Assembly (NCBI GenBank): GCA_016758965.1
Contig: JAEPRB010000352.1
Location: forward strand, 1 to 32,193
DNA from: Circinella minor
Lineage: Eukaryota; Mucoromycota; Mucoromycetes; Mucorales; Lichtheimiaceae
Length of the DNA: 32,193 bases
Direction: 5' to 3'
Shown: positions 22,059-32,193 of the stretch, piece by piece
Layout of the letters: every line of letters begins with the position of its first letter
Position numbering within the stretch: position 1 is the first letter of the stretch
The notes under the pieces: model-generated
Seen by the model: the letters and a program-made list of their open reading frames with translations, nothing else
Database searches by the model: none
What the model was told of the DNA's origin: nothing
Position numbers and translations under genes: made by a program

Positions 22059-22157
22059 TTTATTCATTCCTTTTTTTTTTTTTTTTTTTTTTCGCTCCTT
22101 ATCAAATAAATATATTTTAATGTTTTATTTGTAATTTTATATATAGAAAACTGATCT
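21943..22157. other. Short convergent spacer between UTP13 and TAF6
   Basis: Only 215 bp separate the two stop codons, so the 3' UTRs probably overlap or abut. It contains a (CA)n microsatellite at about 22027-22058 followed by an unbroken T run of about 21 nt. TTTATT on the plus strand near 22123-22129 could serve as the minus-strand AATAAA for TAF6. Confidence 0.6.
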
Positions 22158-23602
22158 TTAATGAGCAGCATCCATAATTGCTTGTAAAGCAACATGTTTA
22201 ATATTTTCATTTCGAGATAAGAATTCATCACCAATAGTTGAACCAATAACACTTAAAAACTTTTGTTTATCTTCATCCGTTGCAAGATCTTGATTCTTTT
22301 CATTTTCATTGGTTGCATCTTGTGCAACATGTTCCAATACACGCTATATAGTTATTCATATTAAAGGAGGTCATTGAAACAAAAAAAACAAAAAACAACA
22401 TTTTTTTTTGAATGGGAACTTACCACTAAAGCATTTTGACATCTTTCTGCATCTTGTTTCTTTTGTAGACTATTACTATCTAAAGCATGTAAAAGAATGG
22501 ATTCACTATAATACTTGATATTAGGTAAAATCAATACACGAGATACTTCTACACTTAAATGTTCTAATCCAATAATAGCGCCATAATGTGTTGTTAAAGG
22601 ACGAGCAGGATCCATAAAAGCACGTAATAATGTTTTTGTAATACGAGGTTGTAATGTATGATATGATTTTCCATATTCTGTACAAATATTAGCAATTAAA
22701 GTAGCTGCTCGTTGTCGTATAGACCAATGATCTTGTTCCATTGGATTTTCACAAATGGTTCGACCCACAAGACAAGTTAGAATAGGTGGAATGAGTTGAT
22801 GTAACTTTAAAATTATATAATTAGTATTTTAGTATGTTAGTATATCCCATTATCAACACATATAAACAAATAAATCCAGAGAGAGAGAGAGAAAGGGGGG
22901 GGAGAGTGTAGACTTACATAAGGTTCAACAAATAAATGTTTGTTATTTAAAAGAGAATGAGCCATGGATAACATAGCACTCAGTACATCCAAATCCTTAT
23001 GATTTTGTGTAATTTTCTTATGAATATGTTGTACAAAATAAGGTAAAAGTTGATGTAAACCTGGATCCATACGTAAACTTTCAAATGCTTGTGATCGTAA
23101 TCGTTCATCATCACTTAATACAGCTTCTGTAATACGTTCAAAATACATTTGTAATTCTTTGGAAAGAACATGTTTTACTAAGGGTTTAACATCCACTTGA
23201 TCGGATGATGTACTACCACCATGACCTCCTTTGGTACGTCTGGATAATAAATCAGATTTAGCATCTACCAAAAATATATATATATTAGTGTTTTAGTATA
23301 TATATTTCCCGTCTCCCCCCCCCCACCTCTCCTCTCAATCTCAAATTATATTTTACCTCCTGGTGTTGGATTTTGTGGTATAGCAGGTTGAACACCTTCA
23401 ATAGCAAGCCAATGAGCTGTAAATGCAACATCCAATGGAATTTTTGGTAATGGTTTACTTAATATAGTATCAAAATCCACTTCATTATCTTCTGCAAAAT
23501 AAACATCATTTGTATTCACTGTCGTTTTTCTAAATTTAGGTGGATCACTACACGCGTATCCATATAATGGCTAACAAAAAAACTTAATGAGTCCCCAAAA
23601 TC

Positions 23603-23643
<41 letters not shown>

Positions 23644-23866
23644 CGGTAACTGCGCACTTTATTATTTTAAAAATATAGATATAGATATAGATTTACCTCG
23701 ACATTTTTTAATCGTAAAGCTGAATTAATATCGTCCACACCAAGTTTAGATCGTTTCGAATGTCGCATAAATTTGGTTGCTTCCTTTTTTTTTAAAAAAA
23801 AAAAAACAATTAATTCAATTAAAATAAAAAAGATATTACATTTATAAAGTGCGAGCGTGTAATGTA

Positions 23867-23910
<44 letters not shown>

Positions 23911-24166
23911 ACCTGAATAAGTTCATGAACTCTATATTCAACATCTTGAGCAAGAGCTGTAGTTACTTCATCTTTTAAATTGGTTATTCCAAGTGATTCA
24001 CTAATATTCTATTTTATATATAATGAAATTAAGTTTTTTTTTTTTGGGGAAGGTCTATTATTATTATTATTATTCAATATAAGAAATTTTAATTATTGTA
24101 ACAATTCAAAAATAAAAATAAAAAGTCTTTTTGTACCTTTATTGTTTCTTTTGGGAATACAGACAT
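22158..24166 (-). CDS. TAF6: TFIID/SAGA subunit TAF6
   Basis: Histone-fold subunit of TFIID (pairs with TAF9) and, in fungi, of SAGA. Seven exons (24166-24137, 24008-23913, 23783-23697, 23570-23357, 23264-22918, 22804-22424, 22343-22158) join in frame to 446 aa. The first three exons encode the histone fold (1-71): SVFPKETIKNISESLGI, then DVEYRVHELIQEATKFMRHS and LGVDDINSALRLKNVE, followed by PLYGY as in human TAF6 (EPLYGF). Residues 110-140 include IPLDVAFTAHWLAIEGVQPAIP, a TAF6 hallmark. The rest is the HEAT-repeat domain (about 155-440). It lacks the long C-terminal tail of human TAF6 (677 aa). Introns carry a 38-nt poly(A) run (23604-23641) and a (TG)n repeat (about 23878-23907). Confidence 0.95.
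23604..23641. repeat. Uninterrupted 38-nt poly(A) run
   Basis: The longest homopolymer in the window, inside the third TAF6 intron. On the transcribed strand it reads as a poly(U) tract, about 33 nt upstream of the acceptor, so it may double as the polypyrimidine tract. Confidence 0.9.
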
Positions 24167-26066
24167 GATTCTCTTTCAAAAAAAAAAAAAATAATATATG
24201 TACACGATAATAAAAAAAAAAAAAAAAAAAAAGAGAGAGAGAGAAAAGGAAGGGCAACACAATAAGCGAGCGGAGCTTTTTTTTTACATGTTTGTCAATT
24301 TTTTTTTGAAAGTTGACAGGTTTCTTTTTTTCTAAAGTTATCTAAACTCTTTTAAAAAAAAGAATTGTCATATATCACTAATAAAATAATAGAACATATT
24401 TAGCTATAACATACATAAATAAGTATTTCTACTTGTATCTTATTATTTACTATAGAGTACTCGAATATCAAAATGTTACATCATTTACAACTTTAAATAA
24501 TGACACAACTTTGAAGGGCAACAAAATAGAGCATAGTCATGAAGTGGGGGGGTGGTTATCACGAGCCACAGAATAACACAACTTTTTAGATGGGGGTTTT
24601 TGCATACCAAGTTTTCAAATAAACTACTATCCACTTTTTATTTGATTATGTTTCTATACGTAACAAGGATGTAGATGTAGAAAACGGACCTTTATTATTA
24701 TTCTTTACGTAGCAAAGAGAAATAACTTATTGTACGTATCAAATGGAATATATAAAAAATAAAACTTTAAGGTTTCTAGAGAGTTCTATGTTATTCACAC
24801 TAATTATATTCGATTGATATTTTGGCAATGCTTATTTTAACTTTACGTAGATAGAACTATCCCAAGTGGTACACATAATAGTCCCGTGTCATAAACACAG
24901 AGTACGTATAACAATTTACGAGTCGAGATGTGTCATTATAATAAGAAGAAATAAAGTGATATTAGGTGAACAAGTAAGAAATCACTCAATTTTTTTTTTA
25001 TTATTATCTAAATTCAACAGTAGTATGAATACTACATAAGCATATCATTGAAGGCACACAAAGAAATGGTTGTTCGTCTACGTACATGTATTTGATCGGG
25101 TTTTCTTTTTATATAAAAGTAGACTTCAACGAACTAGACTCAGTAATCACTAGTATACAAGTTGCTGTTTACGTAGACAGTAATATTATTTTTATTTTTG
25201 GTACGTAGTGATAATTACTTTTTTTTTTTTGTTCTGATACACGTAAACGAAACTACGCGAATTATTTTTTATAAAAAAAAAAAAGCGATACTTGTTGAAC
25301 GTAATACGTAATAAATATGAACAGACTTTAATCTTTACACGTTTTACGAATGGAATTTTTTTTTTTTACTGTGCTTAATAGACTAAGATGATCCTGAAAC
25401 CTGGAAGTGGACACTATTTTTAATCAAAGTAGAACATTATTTGAGAGTACGTTAGTGTAGTATAGATATAGAATTGTATCCTATCATATCACAATACATT
25501 TCTATTAAGATCCACTACGTACGTACGTAATAAAATTATTCAAGTGATAAAAGAAAGAGTGTATGAAACTTTTTAACCAATCTGATCTGACCCCTATAAA
25601 ATGCATTCTCAATTGTTATTTATTCATAAGGAAAGGGTTGGAAAAAAAAAACATGTTGTTACTATCATACAAAGGCGCGAAAAAAAAATATTTTGTGACA
25701 TGAAATCAGTTTACTTTTTTCTTTTTTCAAGTGTTAGTCTGGTAGAGAGTTGCAAGATACGTAGTTTTAATACAACTGGATCCAAACGCTCAATGTGACT
25801 GAGGAAGGGTATGCGTGTGTCAATGAAGTAATACAAGTAGGAATCTCGAATTATATACGTATACGTAATAAAAAGACGACACGGTTTTTTAAAAACCATA
25901 AAGTCTTTTATTTATATGTGTATATTATCCAAAACTAATGAAGGTTTTTAACTTATAATATATTTTTGATGTCCATGATCAATATCTTTCTCTCAGTGAG
26001 ACTATTATTTATATTCTTATATTCAATCGGTCTGCTTAACCATGATATTTTCTTTATTTTTTCGTG

Positions 26067-26085
26067 TACGTACGTACGTACGTAC
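26067..26085. repeat. (TACG)n microsatellite
   Basis: Overlapping TACGTACG units forming an extended self-complementary tract, flanked by TTCGTG and ACACAC. It is the densest of the many TACGTA sites in this spacer. Confidence 0.85.
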
Positions 26086-27944
26086 ACACATGTTTAATCA
26101 ACAATCTTTTTGGATACAGTCTAAGATTATCAAGCTTATGCTCTATTAACATTTATTATTATTACACACCAAATAATAAAAAAAAAAATCTCTTATAGGC
26201 AAAAAACAATTGAAAAGTTTTTTTTTTTATGATCTTTATTAGAAAAGTGGAAGTTTTTTTATTGTTTAATCAGAATTAATCAGTTGATGCCATCACATAT
26301 ATGTGCATACACACATAAACCGACAATGGTTTAATGGCATCATTTTAAACAACTACTACTACTCTTCTTCTCATTCCCCTTCTTGCTTTCCCCACCCCCC
26401 ATTCCTCAAGAAGAGAAAATAAGGGAACAACAAGATCATTTTTCTTTTCCTGGGTATTCTTGTGTCTTGATAAATACTCTGTGGCCACGGTGTGCTCTTG
26501 TTTCAACAAATGAAGTAAGAAAAAAAAAAGTAAAGAACGCATCGTGGATACTCCAACCACTCCCCACCCGTGTTGAGGATATGGCGTTGTAGTTCCATAC
26601 ACTCGCAGTCCCCCTAGTCCAGGACCTAAAGTACACTAAAGACCAGAGTTGTGCTAATAAAAAAAAAAAAGTCGACATAGAGTTAAGATAGGATCAAATG
26701 AATGATCAATACACGGTATATTGTGAATGAGGTAAACAAAATAATACATAACCGATGCCGATGTGTAGACGCCCACTGTCAATGACTGCGATACCCCAAA
26801 TGACAATATCTCTTTATCAAAAGGGGCCTACAGGGCAAGGTAGGATTTTCTACACAAAAGAAAGAAGAGACAAAGAAGTACAAGGTGGAAAAGAAAAAGA
26901 AAAAAATGGAACTTTTCTTTTTAATCTTGGGGAATCGGAGGAAATCGAACGAGACCTTTTTAATTAATTCGCTCTTTTATTAATGATTCTAGGTACGAAA
27001 AAAAAAAAAAAAAAAAAAAAAAAAATGTTTTTCTATAAAGTAATAAAATAAAAATGTTGTTATGGAATTATTTCCATGACGATGCATCGTTTACAACCTA
27101 GTTTTCTTTTGACACGAAACGTTTCAAGAGATTTTAATCGTATTTTTTTTTTTCTTCTTTGAATGAATGAGTAAAAGTTGTATTCTTTTCTACGTATGCC
27201 TTGTAATTTTTTTTTTTGACGATAGTACGTACCTCAACATAATAGTTTTTTGATGCACATGTTGTTCGATCATTGCTACGTAACAAGAATAAAAAAAAAT
27301 GACCATTCCTATTTTAGTATTGTTTGAAAAGAAAGCGGGCAAAACCATTATCATGGATCCTCATTGTACGTAGAAAAAAGAAAAAGATAAAATACTTTCA
27401 AGTACGTAGTGTAAGTCTTACAAATGTTTTATTTTATTTTATTTTTTTTCAACACCAAGAAAAGATAAAAGACTAAGATAAAAGTTTATCTTTTACTTTT
27501 TAATGTCTTTAAATCGTAAATTGATAAAAGTAATCCTTTTGTACGTATTAGAAACAAATTGTTTTTTATTTATTCGTTGACTGTATAACATCATAAAAAT
27601 TCACTCTGTATTCATATATTTATATCAACAATTGTGTCTTTGAAAAAAAAAAAAAAGTTCAATGATGTTATTGTGACTAAATTGAAGTGATAATTTTATT
27701 ATGATACTACATAACTCTTAAGTGTATATAAATTATCAATATGTCAATTCATGTTAGATCACATGATGAACAATTTAAGATTTTACAATACGTAAATGTT
27801 ATAAGGTTTATGAGAAGTGGCGTGGGGGAAGGGATTTAAAAATATAATATTGCGTCATGTTGATGATCACTTTAGAATATCTAGAAAAAATGCTTTTACG
27901 TAAGTTATTTGGACGTAACAAACAAACAAATAAGGTTTTTTTTT

Positions 27945-27994
27945 TCTTTCTTTCTTTCTTTTTTTCTTTCTTTCTTTCTTTCTTTCTTTCTTTT
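27945..27994. repeat. (CTTT)n microsatellite
   Basis: About twelve near-perfect CTTT tetramers with one longer T interruption. It is a simple tetranucleotide repeat in a gene-free spacer. Confidence 0.9.
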
Positions 27995-29201
27995 GAGTGA
28001 AGCCATCAAGTTTCCATCATGACTAGTAAGCCAAAAAAAAAAAATTGCTTCAACTCTGATGATACACTTACAGGTTTTAAGCAATTTACTACAAATAGCT
28101 GAAAATTTAAAAACATATTTTTTAATTTATTTGTTTTCATGGCGAAAGGATCCTATGTGTACACGAAATAATAATAAAAAAAAAAATAGCGTATGGAAAC
28201 TATTTAGGAAAGAAAGGATAAAAAGGTCATTCAACTCATAGTGTTTTTAGATCACGGTCAATCATGTACAACAAGCATTACCCAAAACTAAAAATCATTC
28301 CTTGTTCCCAACTTGATACATTTTTGGGATCTCTTTGTATGGGATATAACAAGAACTGATCTTTCTTTATTGCGCTCTTTTTTTTTTTAACAAGCTACAT
28401 ACGTATGACTCTGTAAGACACACTTTTACAATGTTATATCCCAACCACACGTTTGTTGATTAACATGTGTAACGGCGAGATACATACCAAGTATAAATGA
28501 TATCATTTAGTCGAACGTATGTGTAGTTAGATATAGAAATATTAGAATAGACATTCTAGATAGAAATGTTAATTACTTTTTGATCTAACAGAAAATGAAA
28601 AATATGTACGTATAAACAAACAGACACATGCTGTTTTTTTTCTTTTTGTTACGTTCAAACAGTGTTCAGTATGGGTTATTCATATTCCACAAACAAGGTA
28701 AAAAAAAAAAAAAAAAATTGAAATAGAATTTTTTTCAAGTGCATCAAAAATCACGATTTAATTATTAAGTTAAAAGATAAGCTATTATACAACAAAGGAA
28801 AGAAGTAGAAGAGAGAGAGAGAGAGAGAAAAAAGAAGGGTGTATTTTGGGTCCATCCGGTGTTCTCAGATGAAAAAGGGTAACAACGTTTGATAAATATA
28901 CATACGTAATAAAAGATGAAAAATAAAAACATGAAAATAATGAAATAACGATAAGGGAGGAGGCGAGGGAGGGGGGGGAATATTTTCTTATTATTCAAAG
29001 ATAGATAGAATAAAAAAAGAAGAACAAAAAAAAGAACAAAACTAAGTGATATAGTATATATGAATGGAATGATGATAAAAATAAGTTATGGGGGGTTGGT
29101 TGGTTGGTTTCGTGGAGTAGAATGAAGAAATATGGATTGATATAAAAATAAACAAAAAAAATTGGGTAAAGAGAAGAGTACTTTGATGTTAATAATATTA
29201 C

Positions 29202-32007
29202 TTATTGATTTTGTTCGTTCTTATCAACAGAAGAATTAATAGAAGTAGTATCATTATCATCATCATCACGGTGATTTCCATCAACACGTTCAGAAATATA
29301 AGTTCGCATAGCGGTTTGAACAGCAGCATCAGCACTCCAATGGAAAAATGGGTATTTATCCTTGGGAAGACGAATTTCAACCTTTTCAACTTGATATTCA
29401 TCATTCTTTTCCTTTGTCGAGTTATGAATATAATTGGATTCCAAATCATCTTGTCTACGATTTGATCGTTGTTGTAATTGTTCACGTTGATGATGTGGAC
29501 CATCCTTTGAATTTGGTACAACAGGTAAAACTTCAAGAGGACCAGAAGAAACGTGATGCGTCGAACCGCCAGTGGAAGATCCTTGATCACCTCCTGGATT
29601 GATGCGAGGTTGAGTACCAAAGCCAGCAATAATTAAAGAACGACGAATAGCTGGGTTGTTACTAAGATTGATAAAGTGGAATTCGACATGATGACCAGCA
29701 TACTTGTTCAAAGTGTTTTGAATATCAACAATGGCTTGTAAACCACTGGAATCCAATCGATTGACGGCACTAAAGTCTAATAACAATGCATGAATCTTGG
29801 GTAAACTGGCACGAGCAGCATCAATAGCAGCAGTAGCATCATCGTTCCATGCACGTTCACCTTTAGATAATACTTTGCCGCCACGACGCGTATGTTCCTT
29901 ACAATAAGAAATGATTCGATCGGCCACAAAACCAGAGTTAGGATAGGTCATGGATTCATCGACACGGAACATCAAAACACCACGAGGTAATTTTTCGACA
30001 AGTTTACCAAGAGAAGGATGACTGATGGGGACATAGAGATATTCTTGTTCTTGTTGTTGAGAATCCAATTCGATTTCAGCTTTTTCATCACCGATTGTAG
30101 TAGTAGTAGCCACCACAGTAGCCTTGGAAAGAGGAACGCGACCAAGAGCCCAAAGACGAGGACGAGCAATACGGAATAATAAAATAACAACGGAAAGACC
30201 CAATGAAACATAAATACCATAATCGACAGTAGTAAAGAAAGTAACAATGACAGCAGCAACAAAAACCAAAAGTTCCCACCAACTGACCGCTGCAAGTCGC
30301 TTGATATAACTGGGACCCGATACAAGATCGGCAACAGCATGAATGACGACGGCAGCAAGAATAGCATCAGGAATATAATAGAAAGCTGGAGTAAGAGCAT
30401 AAAGAGCAAGAATAACGACACAGCCAGAAAAGACACCAGCAATAGGTGTTTTGACACCAGAACGTGCCTTAATAGCTGTACGTGAAAAAGAACCAGTAGA
30501 AGGATAAGCACCAAAGAAAGAAGCCCAAATATTGGTAAAACCGATAGCAATAATTTCTTGATTAGGGTTAATGGTATAGTCATTAATACGACCAAACGAT
30601 TTTGCAATAGCAACATGTTCCAAAATCAAAATAATGACACCCGAAGGCAAAGAACCAGCAATAGCACCCACAGTGGTAGGACTAACGTTAGGTACGTGCA
30701 TAGCTTGGAATCCAGGAGGAACATCTTTAAGAATACTGATAGGTGATGTTTCTTTACCAATGTTGATAAGGAAAGCAATTAAAGTACCAAAAATCACAAC
30801 GACACCATTACGCATAATGCTGAGAAAGAATAATGGCATGGCGTACTTGGGATATTTTTTGGTATAATAATTACAGAGGTAACGACAGCCATAAAGAAAG
30901 ATTAAACCAGTAAGACCAAAGGCCACATCCAATTTAGTTTTTGGAAGATTTTTGAAAAAGTTTCCAAAGATTAAATAAGTAGAATCTTGACCATTGATAC
31001 CCTTGATACCGAATAGTTTAGGCCATTGTCCAATAGTAATTGTAATAGCACTTCCTGTCATAAAACCAGCGATTGCAGGACCTAATATAAAATAAAAAAA
31101 TAAAGTTAATCAATCTTAGATCATATGACTCCTTTTGAATAGAATTCTTTTTAAAATTGAATAGAACACATAGGAGGAGGGGAAGAGAAAATGATTATAT
31201 ATTTTACCTGGAATAAAATCAACCAAGATACCTAATCTCACAAGACCAATAAACATAGCAATTGAACCAGTGATAAGTGAAAATGCAACAGCAATTTCTT
31301 CTGCAGTAATCTCAGGATGAGTTTCGGCAACTTTTGTAACGGCTTGACCAACCAATAATGACATGACAGCTGATTTTATTATTTTATTTTTTTGTTTACA
31401 GGTTAATTAAAGTTAAGGTTTTTTTTTTTACACAAGATAGATTCTGTAGATCGGATAATTACTTACCGGTAGGACCAATAGAAATATCTTTGGAAGTGGC
31501 GAAGAGACAATAGACACAAAGACCTACAAATGCAGTACTATTTTATCCCTTTAATATTTTTTATTTTTTTTTGGGTGATTTATCAATTCAAATATCATTG
31601 TTATCAATTTTTTTTTTTAAAAAAAAATTCATTTGAATATACATACTAAAGACCATATTCTGCAGGTAATTCGGCAATTTTAGCGTAACCCATACTTTGA
31701 GGTACCACAACGATACCAACAGTAATACCAGCAATCAGATCACGAACGAGCCACTATTTCGTAATAATAATAATAATAAAGGAGGGGGGGTTAATTATTT
31801 TTCTTTTTTTTTCATTTTCTTAGAATGGAATGTAAATGATTAAATAAGTTATACCTGTAAGTTATAACGATGAATCCATGTTGCAATAGGTAAAAGGGCA
31901 ATAATATATTCTTTGATGAAAATAGGTAAATCTCTAAAGAATTTTTGTGTTTCATATCGATAATCGGTTTCTTCGTAGTCAATGACTACGTCCCTTGCTG
32001 AAGGCAT
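29202..32007 (-). CDS. SUL2: SulP-family sulfate permease (SUL1/SUL2-like)
   Basis: Plasma-membrane proton-coupled sulfate transporter, the entry step of sulfate assimilation. Five exons (32007-31855, 31753-31647, 31537-31467, 31369-31208, 31081-29202) join in frame to 790 aa. The start MPSARD follows no in-frame upstream ATG that I saw and leads into LPIATWIHRYNLQWLVRDLIAGITVG, here split by intron 1 after LQ. SulP hallmarks are VPQSMGYAKIAELPAEYGLY, the TSKDISIGPTAVMSL segment built from three exons, and GAYPSTGSFSRTA (355-367). A core of about 12 hydrophobic segments ends near residue 470. A cytoplasmic STAS domain follows (about 526-656) with LDFSAVNRLDSSG ending at 611. The tail beyond 660 is long, polar and His/Gln/Asp-rich. 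The symbol reflects the yeast family; SUL1 or SUL2 orthology cannot be separated here. Confidence 0.94.
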
Positions 32008-32193
32008 GATGTAGGGACTATGGTTGATTGATTTTTTTTTATGCGGAAAGGTGAAAAAGGGAGAAATTCCTTTTGATCTGGTTTACAAAAAGACCAAAAA
32101 ATGTTTTCCATGAGTTTATCCACACACTCTTAAAAACTACTTGGAATTTTTACCATCTTATAAAAACTTACAAGTCTAAATTGTGTTACTACT
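32008..32193 (-). promoter_or_regulatory. Upstream region of the sulfate permease
   Basis: The 186 bp before the permease ATG are T/A-rich with no clear sulfur-regulator motif (no CACGTG, no AAACTGTGG) and no obvious TATA box in the visible part. The window ends here, so the promoter is incomplete. Confidence 0.35.

Larger units (their letters stand above)
24167..29201. other. Five-kilobase gene-poor region rich in TACGTA
   Basis: No protein-coding gene, tRNA or rRNA was recognised between TAF6 and the sulfate permease. About 25 copies of the palindrome TACGTA (including overlapping ones) lie between 24650 and 28910, far above expectation for AT-rich DNA. A moderately GC-richer block at 26345-26970 has frames on both strands, but they open with non-ATG codons or lack any known motif. 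Microsatellites occur at 26067-26085 (TACG)n, 27945-27994 (CTTT)n and about 28811-28828 (GA)n. The part next to 24166 holds the TAF6 promoter, and the part below 29202 holds the permease 3' UTR. Confidence 0.6.

Noticed and set aside
26345..26967. Overlapping frames in a GC-richer block (plus 26383-26592 and 26755-26967, minus 26602-26345 and 26678-26436)
   Set aside because: The 26383 frame lacks an initiating ATG, none has a recognisable motif, and frames on both strands overlap, which points to composition. A decayed element is possible but unsupported.
29972..30616. 214-codon Leu-rich frame on the minus strand
   Set aside because: It is an out-of-frame shadow of the sulfate permease membrane-spanning region.
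1..32193. CRISPR arrays, bacterial operons, tRNA and 5S rRNA genes
   Set aside because: No direct repeats with unique spacers, no Shine-Dalgarno-linked operons, and no A/B-box or 5S-like sequence was recognised. The splice structure marks this as eukaryotic DNA.

Overview
This window looks like nuclear DNA of a filamentous fungus, most likely an early-diverging one (Mucoromycota, probably Mucorales). The reasons are a strongly AT-rich background with many homopolymers, genes split by short introns with GTA(A/C)GT donors and TAG acceptors, pyrimidine-rich leaders, and typical fungal housekeeping proteins. The species cannot be named from the sequence alone.

Layout. 1-2640 is AT-rich sequence with no gene I can support. 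2650-3500 is a GC-richer island with several perfect inverted repeats, possibly a repeat-element remnant. From about 5250 down to 3950 on the minus strand lies a tandem array of eight diverged exon-like modules of 154-197 bp. Each has a splice acceptor, a conserved exon start, a donor and usually a branch-like motif. It sits directly downstream of a hypothetical Ser/Pro-rich protein with an acidic tail (6525-5662, minus), whose stop codon is 4 nt before a consensus donor. 6526-8518 is a gene-free spacer.

The conserved gene block follows: a VPS39/VAM6-like vacuolar fusion subunit (8519-12959, +, 15 exons, 950 aa); a 67-aa Cys/His-rich small protein (13526-13858, +, 2 exons); a Tps2-type trehalose-6-phosphate phosphatase with a GT20 domain (17260-14207, -, 5 exons, 855 aa); the nucleolar WD40 protein UTP13/TBL3 (18913-21942, +, 7 exons, 798 aa); the TFIID/SAGA subunit TAF6 (24166-22158, -, 7 exons, 446 aa); then about 5 kb of gene-poor DNA; and a SulP sulfate permease (32007-29202, -, 5 exons, 790 aa). 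All exon joins in these genes keep frame and reconstruct family motifs.

The genes are functionally unrelated (membrane traffic, stress sugar, ribosome biogenesis, transcription, sulfate uptake), as expected for a eukaryotic chromosome. TPS2 and UTP13 are divergent, and UTP13 and TAF6 converge with only 215 bp between their stop codons. The most unusual signals are the tandem exon array (3956-5249) and a strong excess of the palindrome TACGTA in the 24.6-28.9 kb spacer.
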